A DNA stretch of 64,000 nt, taken from NCBI RefSeq assembly GCF_001418225.1, contig NZ_LIPT01000002.1:549126-613125 (forward strand), written 5' to 3'. The notes under the pieces are model-generated. The model saw only the letters and a list, made by a program, of their open reading frames with translations, searched no databases and was not told the origin of the DNA. Positions 49,440 through 58,588 of the stretch are shown here, one piece after another (positions within the stretch are counted from its first letter, which is position 1; each line of letters opens with the position of its first letter). The position numbers and the translations under genes were made by a program. This DNA is from Pannonibacter indicus (GTDB lineage Bacteria > Pseudomonadota > Alphaproteobacteria > Rhizobiales > Stappiaceae).

Positions 49440-50195
49440 TCATGGCTGGGCGGAGAACCGGACATCGAGCAGAGCCGGGTCTATTTCCCGTTCCAGCTCG
49501 CTGATGAGGGACATGCTGAAGGCAACCAGATCACGGGAGGCCGAGCAGGCGGCATCCGTATCGCCGGCGAGGACATGATCCATAATCGCCATGTGGCGCT
49601 CCATGCTCGCGGCGAGGCCTTTCCGGCCACTGATCTGGGTGATGTGCAGATAGCCCATGCGGCGCGCGAAGGCCTGCAGCGGACTGGCGGTTCGCTCCAG
49701 AAAGCGCTCTCCCGAAGCGCGGATCAGAAGCCGGTCGAAGGACTTGTCGATGGCATTGAAGCCGTCGAGACTGAGGCTGTCGAACTCTGCCTCAACCCGC
49801 CGGCGCAGGTGGTGCAGGGCTGCCCGGTCATTGGCAGACATGTTGCGGATGGCGGTGGCGGTGACAAAGCGGTCAACGTCCCGGCGCAGCTCGGCAAGGT
49901 TACGCTCCCGGGTCAGGTCGATCGGGGCGACGCGCAGGCCGTTCCGGGGGCGGACTTCCAGCAGCGTTTCTGCGGCGAGCCGGCGCACGGCCTGATGGAC
50001 GGGCGTGCGGCCCAGGCCAACCCGTTCCTGAAGGTCCTGGATCCGGATATCCGCGCCCGGAGCAATCTGCATGGCAACAAACAGCTCTTCGACCCGTTCA
50101 TAGGCAAGGGACGTAAGGTCCTGAGCGCATTCAAGGCTCCAGGCAGGGGCGGCTGCCTGGTCCGTGCGGTCATCCTCTGCTTTGCCGGTCTTCAT
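49440..50195 (-). CDS. GntR-family (FCD) transcriptional regulator
   Basis: This is a probable repressor of the adjacent transport and catabolic genes. The N-terminal winged helix includes IQDLQERVGLGRTPVHQAVRRL, and the C-terminal all-helical FCD domain has the metal-site residues in FDRLLIRASGERFLE, MERHMAIMDHVLAG and related helices. The start is ambiguous: three ATG codons in a row (50201-50195) follow AAGAG, with the third best spaced; the frame is open to 50264. It is divergent from the enolase-superfamily gene, with a palindrome between them. Confidence 0.88.
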   Translation of the reverse strand: MKTGKAEDDRTDQAAAPAWSLECAQDLTSLAYERVEELFVAMQIAPGADIRIQDLQERVGLGRTPVHQAVRRLAAETLLEVRPRNGLRVAPIDLTRERNLAELRRDVDRFVTATAIRNMSANDRAALHHLRRRVEAEFDSLSLDGFNAIDKSFDRLLIRASGERFLERTASPLQAFARRMGYLHITQISGRKGLAASMERHMAIMDHVLAGDTDAACSASRDLVAFSMSLISELEREIDPALLDVRFSAQP

Positions 50196-50258
50196 CATCA
50201 TCTCTTGCCAAAAAGCTGCATCGGCCTTATGTCGGTTTGATGCTGATATTTCACATAG

Positions 50259-50268
50259 TATCATGATA
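50259..50268. promoter_or_regulatory. Candidate operator for the GntR regulator
   Basis: TATCATGATA is a perfect 10-bp palindrome in the 160-base region between the divergent regulator and dehydratase genes. Its size and symmetry fit FadR/FCD-type operators. The match is by position and symmetry only. Confidence 0.5.
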
Positions 50269-50355
50269 TGTCAATGAACGCCGGTTCGAATCCAGAATGT
50301 GGGCCGACCGGTGTTCTGGCGGCCGGTCAGACCGGCGCAAAAACGGGAGGCCGGT

Positions 50356-51558
50356 ATGAAAATCACAGCACTGGAAACACTGCGGACAGAGGAATTTGCC
50401 AATGTGCTCTGGGTGCGGGTCCATACGGACCAGGGCACCATCGGTCTGGGTGAGACTTTCTATGGCGCAGCGGCTGTCGAGGCGCATATTCACGACACGC
50501 TGGCCGGGCGGCTACTGGGCCGCAATCCGCTGCAGATCGAAGCCCTGAACCGGGTCATGACGGATCTGCCGCTTGCACAGGCCTCCACCGGCGTGGAGTA
50601 CCGCGCCGCATCGGCCATCGACATTGCCCTGTGGGATCTCTTCGGCAAGGTCTGCGGTCAGCCGGTGCATCAGATGCTGGGCGGCATCACCACGGACAAG
50701 CTGCGGATCTACAACACTTGCGCCGGTTATGGCTATGTGCGGACCCACAACATCCGGCCGGTCGATACCTGGAACATCGGCAGCACCAGCGAAGGCCCCT
50801 ACGAGGACCTGAATGCCTTCATGACGGATGCCGGTGCCCTGGCCGAGAGCCTGCTGGAAAGCGGCATTTCGGCGATGAAGATCTGGCCTTTCGATCCGCC
50901 CGCGCAGGAAAACCGCGGCCTCTACATCAATGCCGAACAGATGCGCAAGGCGATCGAGCCTTTCGAGAAGATCCGCAAGGCCGTTGGGGACCGGATGGAG
51001 ATCATGGTCGAGTTCCACTCCCTGTGGAACGTGCCAACAGCCATGAAGATTGCCCGTGCGCTGGAGCCCTATGCCCCCACCTGGTACGAAGACCCGATCC
51101 GGATGAACTCGCCGCAGGCGCTGGCCGAATATGCCGCCTCCACGACGGTGCCCGTCTGTGCCAGCGAAACGCTCGGCTCGCGCTTTCCCTACAAGGACAT
51201 GCTGGAGCGCAACGCCAGCCACATCGCCATGGTGGATCTGTGCTGGACTGGCGGCATCACCGAAGGGCGCAAGATTGCCGCGCTGGCCGACACTTATCAC
51301 CGGCCTTTCGCCCCGCATGACTGCACCGGTCCGGTGGCCTATATCGCCGCGATCCACACCTCCTTCAGCCAGCCGAACACGCTGATTCAGGAATCCGTGC
51401 GTGCCTTCTACACCGGCTGGTACAAGGAACTGGTGACCGAAATGCCGGTCGTGCGTGATGGCTATGTCCTGCCGATGGAGGGGCCGGGTCTTGGAACCGA
51501 GCTGCTGCCGGCCGTCTTCGAGCGGTCTGACCTGACCGTCCGCCGTTCCGTTCTGTGA
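50356..51558 (+). CDS. Enolase-superfamily (mandelate racemase/muconate lactonizing) enzyme, probable sugar-acid dehydratase
   Basis: The 400 residues begin KITALETLRTEEFANVLWV and form a capping domain plus TIM barrel. Active-site residues that can be picked out are the Lys strand AMKIWPFD, metal ligands in MVEFHSLWN, WYEDPI and CASETLGSRF, and a general-acid His in APHDCTGPV. These are shared with acid-sugar dehydratases, but they do not name the substrate. GGGAGG lies 5 bases before ATG 50356. It forms a two-gene unit with the SDR gene and faces gntR-dctPQM, so catabolism of an imported aldonate, uronate or similar acid is likely. Confidence 0.85.
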   Translation: MKITALETLRTEEFANVLWVRVHTDQGTIGLGETFYGAAAVEAHIHDTLAGRLLGRNPLQIEALNRVMTDLPLAQASTGVEYRAASAIDIALWDLFGKVCGQPVHQMLGGITTDKLRIYNTCAGYGYVRTHNIRPVDTWNIGSTSEGPYEDLNAFMTDAGALAESLLESGISAMKIWPFDPPAQENRGLYINAEQMRKAIEPFEKIRKAVGDRMEIMVEFHSLWNVPTAMKIARALEPYAPTWYEDPIRMNSPQALAEYAASTTVPVCASETLGSRFPYKDMLERNASHIAMVDLCWTGGITEGRKIAALADTYHRPFAPHDCTGPVAYIAAIHTSFSQPNTLIQESVRAFYTGWYKELVTEMPVVRDGYVLPMEGPGLGTELLPAVFERSDLTVRRSVL

Positions 51559-51572
51559 GGAGTGAACCTGCG

Positions 51573-52340
51573 ATGACCAAACCCTTGTTTGATCTCTCCG
51601 GGCAGACGGCGCTGATTTCCGGCTCGACCCGTGGCCTTGGCCTCGCGATTGCCGAGGGTCTTGCCCAGGCTGGTGCGGCGGTTGTTCTCAATGGCCGCAG
51701 TGTCCAGGCCGTTGCGGAACGGGCGGCAGAACTGCGCAGACGCGGCTTCACCGTGCATGAAGCAGCCTTTGACGTGACGCGCGAAGAAGAGGTGGTTGCC
51801 GCCTTCAAGCGGTTCGATGCAGCTGGCCTCGGCATTTCCATTCTGGTCAACAATGCCGGTATCCAGCACCGCCAGCCCATGGTGGAACTGGCGCTGGCCG
51901 ACTGGCAGCGAGTAATCGACACCAACCTGACCAGTGCCTTCTTGATGGGCCGGGAGGCTGCCCGGCGGATGATCCCGCGCGGGGCGGGCAAGATCATCAA
52001 CATCGGATCTCTGACCAGCGAACTCGCCCGGGCCACGGTGATTCCCTATACGGTGGCGAAGGGCGGCATCAAGATGCTGACCCGGGGCATGGCGGCGGAA
52101 TGGGCAAAGCATGGCATTCAGGCCAATGCCATCGGTCCCGGTTACATGGTCACCGACATGAATGAGGCGCTGATCAACAACCCTCAGTTCGACGCCTGGG
52201 TGAAGGGCCGGACCCCTTCCGCACGCTGGGGCAATCCGGATGAACTGGCCGGAACGGCGGTCTATCTGGCCTCTTCTGCGTCCAACTACGTGAACGGTCA
52301 GATCATCTATGTCGATGGCGGCATGCTCTCCGTCCTCTGA
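51573..52340 (+). CDS. SDR-family oxidoreductase, gluconate 5-dehydrogenase-like
   Basis: This 255-residue NAD(P)-dependent dehydrogenase has the classical short-chain motifs: TALISGSTRGLGLAIAEGL for cofactor, NNAGIQHRQPM, the catalytic Ser in INIGSLTSELAR and YxxxK as IPYTVAKGG. NGRS after strand beta2 suggests NADP. Overall it resembles 5-keto-gluconate reductases and related sugar-acid dehydrogenases. It starts 14 bases after the dehydratase gene and probably acts in the same pathway. Confidence 0.85.
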   Translation: MTKPLFDLSGQTALISGSTRGLGLAIAEGLAQAGAAVVLNGRSVQAVAERAAELRRRGFTVHEAAFDVTREEEVVAAFKRFDAAGLGISILVNNAGIQHRQPMVELALADWQRVIDTNLTSAFLMGREAARRMIPRGAGKIINIGSLTSELARATVIPYTVAKGGIKMLTRGMAAEWAKHGIQANAIGPGYMVTDMNEALINNPQFDAWVKGRTPSARWGNPDELAGTAVYLASSASNYVNGQIIYVDGGMLSVL

Positions 52341-52435
52341 AATCACGTTCCGCCGCAGCCCGTCTCACCGCGACGTGACTCGCGCGGCGGCGCAGAATAT
52401 GTATTCTGGACGAGAGAAAGATCCGGAAGACAAGA

Positions 52436-53209
52436 GTGAGTTCCCCGGCCATGGGCCCTGTGCGAATGCTGATTTCACGGCTGGCGGCTGCGGTTTGCCT
52501 TGCCGTCATGGCTCTGCCGGCGGCAGCGGCTGCCAGGGATGGCAAGGCGCCGGCGGTCGTGGTGGAGCTCTTTACCAGTCAGGGCTGCTCATCCTGTCCG
52601 CCAGCCGACAAGCTGCTGCAGAATCTTTCAAAAGATGCCGGCGTCCTCGCGCTATCCCTGCCGGTCGACTACTGGGATTACCTGGGCTGGAAGGACACGC
52701 TTGCCACTCCGGAAAACTCCGAGCGCCAGCGGCTGTACTCCGCCCGCCGCGGCGACAGGTCAGTCTATACACCGCAGATCATCATCAATGGTGGCGAGCA
52801 TGTGGTGGGGGGCGACGAGCCGGCGGTGAAGGCCGCGCTTGGCCGCGCGACGAAGATGACGGCCTCGGTCATGCTTCATTCAACGCCCGACATGCTGGAA
52901 GTCACCATCGACGGATCGCTGCCCGAAGGGGCGAAGATGGCGACCGTCTACCTGCTCCATGTCATGCCTTCCAAGACAGTCGAGGTCGGCCGTGGCGAGA
53001 ATGAGGGGCGGCAGGTCACCTATGTCAATGTGGTGAAGCGGCTGGAAGCGGTGGGCATGTGGTCCGGCGGGCAGCTGGAGCTGAACCTGCCCCAGCATCC
53101 GATGAAAAAGGACGGAAAGCGCTGCGCGGTCATTGTCCAGCTGGAGGATGACAGCGGGCCGGGGCGCATCATCGGCGCCGCCTCCAACCTGTGGGATACG
53201 GGAATCTAG
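52436..53209 (+). CDS. DUF1223 thioredoxin-fold secreted protein
   Basis: The 257-residue protein begins with a signal peptide (LISRLAAAVCLAVMALPAAA). Its mature part starts with VVVELFTSQGCSSCPPADKL, a CxxC thioredoxin-like motif characteristic of DUF1223. SVYTPQIIINGG is also conserved. The physiological function of the family is unknown to me; a periplasmic redox role is an inference. GTG 52436 has GGAAG 7 bases upstream, and ATG codons at 52451 and 52466 are alternatives. Confidence 0.85.
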   Translation: MSSPAMGPVRMLISRLAAAVCLAVMALPAAAAARDGKAPAVVVELFTSQGCSSCPPADKLLQNLSKDAGVLALSLPVDYWDYLGWKDTLATPENSERQRLYSARRGDRSVYTPQIIINGGEHVVGGDEPAVKAALGRATKMTASVMLHSTPDMLEVTIDGSLPEGAKMATVYLLHVMPSKTVEVGRGENEGRQVTYVNVVKRLEAVGMWSGGQLELNLPQHPMKKDGKRCAVIVQLEDDSGPGRIIGAASNLWDTGI

Positions 53210-53257
53210 CGCTTCTCCTCGCGCTCTGCCCTTGCGTTCAGCCTGAAACATGCCTAA

Positions 53258-53293
53258 GGCCTTGCCCGAACGGGACGGCGCGCCAGCAAGGCC
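53258..53293. repeat. Inverted repeat between DUF1223 gene and cation efflux gene
   Basis: GGCCTTGC/GCAAGGCC arms (8 bp, perfect) enclose a smaller CCCG-AA-CGGG stem. No T-run follows. It lies 49 bases past the DUF1223 stop, so it could end that transcript. Confidence 0.45.
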
Positions 53294-53347
53294 GCCGCTT
53301 CCTGACCGGGCGTGCTCAGTGCCGCGCCCTCAATCCGTGAGGTAGCC

Positions 53348-54235
53348 ATGAGCCTGCGTCTGCGCATTGCCCTCGGCAGCGTGATTGTCGGCGCCGCCGT
53401 TCTGGGCCTGAAGTATCTGGCCTATGTGCTGACAGGATCCGTGGCGCTCTATTCGGATGCGCTGGAATCCATCGTCAACGTGGCCTCCTCCTTCGCCACC
53501 CTGCTGGCGGTCTGGTATGCGGCCAAACCGGCCGATTCCAATCACCCCTATGGCCATGACAAGGCGGAGTATTTCGCTGCAGTTCTTGTGGGCGTGATGA
53601 TCGTGCTGGCGGCGCTGTCGATCTTCAATGCGGCCTGGGAAGGCTATCACGCGACAGAAATGCCTGATTACACGGTGAAGGGCCTGGCCGTGAACGGTCT
53701 TGCCAGCGTGCTCAACTGCGGCTGGGCCGTGCTGCTGATCCGTTTCGGCCGCAAGAACGGCTCCCCGGCGCTTGAGGCTGATGGCCAGCATCTGATGACG
53801 GATGTGGTAACATCCGTGGGCGTTCTCGTAGGCGTGATTCTCGTGTTTCTGACCGGCTGGCGGCAGCTGGATTCGCTGCTGGCGGGGCTTGTCGGTCTCA
53901 ATGTGCTGTGGTCTGGCTGGACCCTGATGAAAGCCTCCGTCAGCGGCCTGATGGATGAAGCGGCCTCCACCGATGTGCAGGACATGCTGCGCGGGCTGAT
54001 CTCCGAACACGGGGACGGGGCCATCGAGGCCCATGATCTGCGCACCCGGCTGGCGGGGCGGCTGACCTTCGTGGATTTCCATCTGGTGGTGCCGGGGGAA
54101 ATGAGCGTCGATGCCGCCCATGACATCTGTGACCGGATCGAACAGGCCATCGGCAAGTCACTGCCCGGCGCCAGGGTGACGATCCATGTGGAGCCCGAGC
54201 ACAAGGCCAAGCACTCGGGCATCGTGGTTCTCTGA
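53348..54235 (+). CDS. Cation diffusion facilitator family transporter
   Basis: This is a proton-coupled exporter of divalent metal ions (zinc, iron, manganese or cobalt). The 295 residues have six membrane segments, with the metal-site motifs YSDALESIVN in helix 2 and DGQHLMTDVVTS in helix 5. HPYGHDKAEYFAA and a C-terminal cytoplasmic domain (VDFHLVVPGEMSVDAAHDICDRIE) are typical of FieF-type members. ATG 53348 has GAGG 6 bases upstream. Metal specificity cannot be read with confidence. Confidence 0.92.
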   Translation: MSLRLRIALGSVIVGAAVLGLKYLAYVLTGSVALYSDALESIVNVASSFATLLAVWYAAKPADSNHPYGHDKAEYFAAVLVGVMIVLAALSIFNAAWEGYHATEMPDYTVKGLAVNGLASVLNCGWAVLLIRFGRKNGSPALEADGQHLMTDVVTSVGVLVGVILVFLTGWRQLDSLLAGLVGLNVLWSGWTLMKASVSGLMDEAASTDVQDMLRGLISEHGDGAIEAHDLRTRLAGRLTFVDFHLVVPGEMSVDAAHDICDRIEQAIGKSLPGARVTIHVEPEHKAKHSGIVVL

Positions 54236-54238
54236 AGG

Positions 54239-54850
54239 TTAGCGGGTGAGGCGCAGGGCGCATTCGACGGCATCTTCCAGCCGGTCGTTGCCCCAGTAAA
54301 GCTCCCCGTCTTCCGTCACAAAGCTGGGTGCTCCGAAAACACCGGCAGCTTCCGCTTCTGCGACCGCTGCACGCAGGCCGATCTTCACCTCTATGCTCTG
54401 GGCCTTGGCAAGCAGGGCCTTTGCATCCAGTCCCAGATCCAAGAGGATGCCGGCGAGAAGACCTTCGTCGCTGATATCGCGGCCCTCGCCAAATTCCGCC
54501 ATGTAAACAGCGCGCACGAAGCTGCCGATCCAGGGTTCCAGCCGCCCGGCATGGGCGATGCGCGCCGCCATCAGGCCGTTCTGCGGAAAGGGATCGGGCA
54601 CGGTCAGCGGCAGGCCCATGTCCTCGCACAGGCGCTCCACCTCGCGCCACATGTAGCGGCCCTTGGCCGGAAACAGGTTGAAGGGGGAGGTGTCCCAGCC
54701 CTGCCGGGCAAAGATGGGGCCAAGCAGAAATGGCCGCCAGACCAGATCGATGCCCCGGTCCTTGGCGACGGTCTCGATGCGCATGGCAGTGAGGTAGCTG
54801 TAGGTGGAGGCAAATTCGAACCAGAAATCGAGCCTCGGCCGTTGCTGCAT
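54239..54850 (-). CDS. DsbA-family 2-hydroxychromene-2-carboxylate isomerase-like protein
   Basis: The 203 residues have the GST-kappa/HCCA isomerase fold: FWFEFASTYSYLTAMRIE, where a Ser replaces the DsbA CxxC, WRPFLLGPIFARQGW, and the cis-Pro site GVFGAPSFVTEDGELYWGNDR. The characterised relatives isomerise an intermediate of naphthalene breakdown with glutathione. No aromatic-degradation genes are nearby, so its real substrate is open. It converges on the cation efflux gene with a 3-base gap. Confidence 0.85.
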   Translation of the reverse strand: MQQRPRLDFWFEFASTYSYLTAMRIETVAKDRGIDLVWRPFLLGPIFARQGWDTSPFNLFPAKGRYMWREVERLCEDMGLPLTVPDPFPQNGLMAARIAHAGRLEPWIGSFVRAVYMAEFGEGRDISDEGLLAGILLDLGLDAKALLAKAQSIEVKIGLRAAVAEAEAAGVFGAPSFVTEDGELYWGNDRLEDAVECALRLTR

Positions 54851-55042
54851 GGAAAATTCCTCTTATGTCAAGGCGTTGAGATGCTGACGCATCGCGCCTT
54901 GAGATTGCTCAGGCGCCGCACGGGCTTGACCAACTCTTGATGAGGCAAGCTCATCGATAGTTGGTATGACATCTGGTCCGTTTGCGGCGCTGCCGCAGCG
55001 CAGATATTGGCCGAGCTTGAAAAAATAGGCTAGAGAGCCCGA

Positions 55043-55900
55043 ATGACTGATCACGCTGCTCCTTCCGCCTTTTTCCGTGCCCGTACTCTCATCTGCGCCA
55101 TCGTGCGCTGGTGCCGTACCCATCCGTTTGGGGCAGCCTTCACGTTCATTGGTGTGGTGTCGCTGGTGTTTCTGGCCGTGCCGGGGCTCGATCTTCTGGC
55201 CAGCGGCCTGTTCTACACGCCCGGCGAAGGCTTTACGGCAGCGTCCTCGCCCTTCCTGCAGAAGCTGCGCTATCTCGGCCCCTATCTGGTGCAGACGGTG
55301 GCCGTCATCTGCGGGTTTGTGCTGCTTCTCAAGCTGCTGCTGCCGGAGCTGCCGCCGCTGATGCCGCTGCGCAAGCCGGTGTTCCTGCTCTCCACGCTGG
55401 TGCTGGGGCCGGGCATCCTGGTCAACACCATCCTGAAGAACAACTGGGGCCGTCCGCGCCCGGTGATGGTGGAGCAGTTCGGCGGAGATCTGCCGTTCAT
55501 ACCGGTGTGGCTCAAGACGGACTGGTGCAGCACCAACTGTTCCTTCGTTTCGGGTGAGGGCTCTGCCAGTATGTGGCTGATGGCATTGGCGTTTGTGGTG
55601 CCGAAAAGCTGGCGCCCGGCGGTGGTGCTGACCATTCTGCCGCTGATGCTGGCGTTGTCGGTGAACCGGGTGGCCTTCGGCGGTCACTTTCTCTCCGACA
55701 CGCTGCTGGCCTGGGGGCTGACCTTCCTGGTGCTCCTGTCGGTCTACTGGCTGCTCTATGTGAGGACGCCGCGCTGGGCAGGCGACGCACAGCTTGATGC
55801 CGGACTGTCTGCGGCGGGATTGCGCCTGCGCCGCGCCGTGCTGCCGCTTCTGGCTGCAATCGGCCGGGCGCTGCGGGCTTTTGTGGCGAAGTTCCGCTGA
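55043..55900 (+). CDS. PAP2-family membrane phosphatase
   Basis: This 285-residue protein has about six membrane helices and the PAP2 signature: LKNNWGRPRP (KX6RP), NCSFVSGEGSAS in place of the usual PSGH, and NRVAFGGHFLSDT (third motif with His and Asp). Such enzymes dephosphorylate lipid phosphates such as undecaprenyl-PP, phosphatidic acid or lipid A. The Glu at the usual motif-2 His position is notable. The lipid substrate is unknown; lipid A (LpxE/LpxF-like) is one possibility. Confidence 0.88.
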   Translation: MTDHAAPSAFFRARTLICAIVRWCRTHPFGAAFTFIGVVSLVFLAVPGLDLLASGLFYTPGEGFTAASSPFLQKLRYLGPYLVQTVAVICGFVLLLKLLLPELPPLMPLRKPVFLLSTLVLGPGILVNTILKNNWGRPRPVMVEQFGGDLPFIPVWLKTDWCSTNCSFVSGEGSASMWLMALAFVVPKSWRPAVVLTILPLMLALSVNRVAFGGHFLSDTLLAWGLTFLVLLSVYWLLYVRTPRWAGDAQLDAGLSAAGLRLRRAVLPLLAAIGRALRAFVAKFR

Positions 55901-55906
55901 GGCGGG

Positions 55907-56371
55907 TCAGCCTTGCCGGCCAAGCCCCAGCTCTGCCGCCAGATTCTCAGCGCCTGTCATGACCATCCGGAATACGGTCTCGAATCCGGCCGGGCCGCCG
56001 TAATAGGGGTCGGGCACATCCATTCCCTCTGCTTCCAGAAACAGCCGTAGGCGGGCTGGGGCCTCTGCCGGGCTCAGCTTGCGCAGATTGTTGAGATTGC
56101 TGCTGTCCATGGCGAGGATGTGCTCGAAGCGGCTGAAATCGGCCTTCACCACCTGCCTTGCGCGCTGGGCGGAAATGTCGATGCCGTTGCGGGCCGCCAC
56201 GGCGATGGAGCGCGGGTCCGGCGCCTCGCCCTGATGCCAGCCGCCGGTTCCGGCCGAATCGATCAGCACCCGGCTGCCCGCGCCCAGATCCTCCACGACC
56301 TTGCGGAACGCGCCTTCTGCCAGCGGTGAGCGGCAGATGTTGCCAAGGCAGACGAAGAGGACAGATGTCAT
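55907..56371 (-). CDS. Low-molecular-weight protein-tyrosine phosphatase
   Basis: The 154 residues contain the P-loop [14 protein letters not shown] with nucleophilic Cys and Arg near the N-terminus, and the general-acid loop VPDPYYGG near residue 121. Bacterial members act on tyrosine-phosphorylated polysaccharide-export kinases or small molecules; no such kinase gene is nearby. It ends 6 bases from the PAP2 gene (convergent). Confidence 0.94.
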   Translation of the reverse strand: MTSVLFVCLGNICRSPLAEGAFRKVVEDLGAGSRVLIDSAGTGGWHQGEAPDPRSIAVAARNGIDISAQRARQVVKADFSRFEHILAMDSSNLNNLRKLSPAEAPARLRLFLEAEGMDVPDPYYGGPAGFETVFRMVMTGAENLAAELGLGRQG

Positions 56372-56552
56372 GGCTGGGCTCCTGTGTGATCCAGATTTTG
56401 ATGAGCCTGACAGGCCGGGATCCGGTCAAGCCCGTGCGGCGTCTGAGCCTTGGTGTGAGGTAACGCTGGCCAGAGTTGTCGTCCGGCCTATATTCGGTTG
56501 GACGCGGGAGAAAATGCCCGTGACGCGGCGGATTTCAAGACGGGAGATGCAG

Positions 56553-56852
56553 ATGGCGGCACGTCTGACGGACGGGGAGCGCGGGAAAGCGCTGGCCCAG
56601 CTCACCGGATGGCGGCTGGTGGAGGGGCGCGACGCCATCACCCGCCGCTTTGTCTTTTCAGGTTTCGTTGAAGCTTTCGGCTTCATGGCGCAGGTGGCGC
56701 TGGCTGCCGAACGGATGAACCATCATCCGGAGTGGTCGAACGTCTACCGCACGGTGGAGGTGATCCTGTCCACCCATGATGCGGGCGGGCTGACGGCGCT
56801 GGACATTGCGCTGGCCGCGGAAATGGACCGTATCGCCGCGCGGATGACCTGA
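56553..56852 (+). CDS. phhB: 4a-hydroxytetrahydrobiopterin (pterin carbinolamine) dehydratase
   Basis: This enzyme recycles the pterin cofactor of phenylalanine hydroxylase. The 99-residue protein has the family signature [15 protein letters not shown], with the catalytic HHPEW, and [21 protein letters not shown] 56553 has GGGAG 6 bases upstream; the frame is open much further back without homology. No phenylalanine hydroxylase gene is adjacent. Its stop abuts the stop of the convergent TusA-like gene with no bases between. Confidence 0.9.
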   Translation: MAARLTDGERGKALAQLTGWRLVEGRDAITRRFVFSGFVEAFGFMAQVALAAERMNHHPEWSNVYRTVEVILSTHDAGGLTALDIALAAEMDRIAARMT

Positions 56853-57116
56853 TCAGACTTCGTTCTTCTGTGCACCCCGGCGGATGGTGAAGCGCAGGCT
56901 GTTTCCGGTTTTGTCCTGGGCCAGAAGCGCGTGCCCATCCTCGCTGCACATATGGGGAATGTCGATCACCGACATCGGGTCGCTTGCCTCGACCACAAGC
57001 ACGGCGCCGGGTCTCAGACCCGCCAGCACCTTTCGGCTGCGCAGCACCGGCAGCGGGCACTTGAGGCCCTTCAGGTCGAGATGCTGGTCAGGTGCTGATG
57101 TGTCTGGTGCTGCCAT
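56853..57116 (-). CDS. TusA/SirA-family sulfurtransferase-like protein
   Basis: The 87-residue protein has the defining motif LDLKGLKCPLPVLRSRKVLA, with the sulfur-carrier Cys before PxP, then VLVVEASDPMSVIDIPHMCSE. TusA relays sulfur for 2-thiouridine in tRNA in E. coli, while other members serve molybdenum cofactor or sulfur oxidation pathways. No partner genes (TusBCDE) are visible. ATG 57116 is chosen over an upstream GTG. Confidence 0.88.
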   Translation of the reverse strand: MAAPDTSAPDQHLDLKGLKCPLPVLRSRKVLAGLRPGAVLVVEASDPMSVIDIPHMCSEDGHALLAQDKTGNSLRFTIRRGAQKNEV

Positions 57117-57257
57117 GATGCCCTGCACGGTTTTTCGTCCGGCTTCAGCTCTTGTCCTGCCGTGAACACTGCGTCAAGCCGCAAAGGCTTGAAACACCGC
57201 CGAAAGGGCCGACATTGGAAGAGACCTGAAAGACAGCAGACGAGAAGGAAACAGCCC

Positions 57258-57836
57258 GTGACCAGCACATCCATCCCCGTTCCCACTCAAACGGCCGCCG
57301 CCGATCCGGTGGCCGTTCTTGATTTCTGGTGGAAGGCCGGCCGTGAAGCCTGGTTCACCCGCAGTGATGCTTTTGACGCGGATATCCGCAGCCATTTCGT
57401 GCCGCTGATGGATGATGCGGCATCGGGCGCGCTGGACCACTGGCAGGAAACGCCGCATGGCGCGCTGGCCCTGCTGCTGCTGCTCGACCAGTTCCCCCGC
57501 AATGTCTACCGGCAGGACAAGCGCGCTTTCGCAACCGATGCAAAAGCGCAGATCATCGCCACGGCCGCACTGGCCAGAGGCTTCGACAAAGCCTTTCCCA
57601 AGGATGCCCGTGCCTTCTTCTACCTGCCTTTCGAACATGCGGAGGACATGGCCCAGCAAGAGAAATCCGTCGATCTGTTCCGCCGGCTCGGGGACAAGGA
57701 GTTCTATCTCTATGCCCTCGTTCATCTCGATGTGATCCGCCGCTTTGGCCGCTTTCCGCACCGCAATCATGTGCTTGAGCGCGAGACGACGGCGGAAGAG
57801 GCCGCCTATCTGGCCGATGGCGGCTTTTCGGCCTGA
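57258..57836 (+). CDS. DUF924 family protein
   Basis: The 192 residues are all-helical and match DUF924: VLDFWWKAGREAWFTRSDAFD, HGALALLLLLDQFPRNVYR, ARAFFYLPFEHAEDMAQQE and FGRFPHRNHVLERETTAEE. The fold is TPR-like and the function is unknown. GTG 57258 has AAGGA about 9 bases upstream. A good terminator follows. Confidence 0.88.
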   Translation: MTSTSIPVPTQTAAADPVAVLDFWWKAGREAWFTRSDAFDADIRSHFVPLMDDAASGALDHWQETPHGALALLLLLDQFPRNVYRQDKRAFATDAKAQIIATAALARGFDKAFPKDARAFFYLPFEHAEDMAQQEKSVDLFRRLGDKEFYLYALVHLDVIRRFGRFPHRNHVLERETTAEEAAYLADGGFSA

Positions 57837-57888
57837 AATCAGCAGACGTCTTTCTGCCTCCATCCCGAAGTTTGCGCCTCCAACAGGA

Positions 57889-57931
57889 CGCCATCGCTGC
57901 CTTAAAAAGCGGCGGTGGCGTTTCTGTTTTT
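57889..57931 (+). terminator. Intrinsic terminator of the DUF924 gene
   Basis: CGCCATCGCTGC pairs with GCGGCGGTGGCG (12 bp including two G-U pairs) around an 8-base A-rich loop, followed by TTTCTGTTTTT. Confidence 0.85.
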
Positions 57932-58091
57932 CAGTTTTGCTTATCGCATGTGCAATTTTTGAGATTTGAATAGAAAATAGGCACATCCATCGCTCTCTGG
58001 CTGCCTCCTGAACGGTCAGATACCTGACGCCTCCGCGCCTGCTCCCATGAATCTGGCGGAAATCGGGCATTTTCCTGCCTCCAGCCAAAGT

Positions 58092-58108
58092 TGGCACGGT
58101 CCTTGTTT
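58092..58108 (+). promoter_or_regulatory. Sigma-54 promoter of glnK-amtB
   Basis: TGGCAC-GGTCC-TTGTTT matches the -24/-12 sigma-54 consensus TGGCAC-N5-TTGCA, with GT in place of GC at -12. It lies 130 bases upstream of the glnK start. Nitrogen-limitation control through NtrC is expected, although I could not pick out NtrC sites between the DUF924 terminator and this element. The rest of the 400-base gap (57837-58237) shows no gene. Confidence 0.85.
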
Positions 58109-58159
58109 AAGAGAAGGGGAAAGCCGGCCCGGCCCGCCCTCAGCGCAGGTTCCTCCTGA

Positions 58160-58576
<417 letters not shown>

Positions 58577-58588
58577 GGGGTGAGTAAC

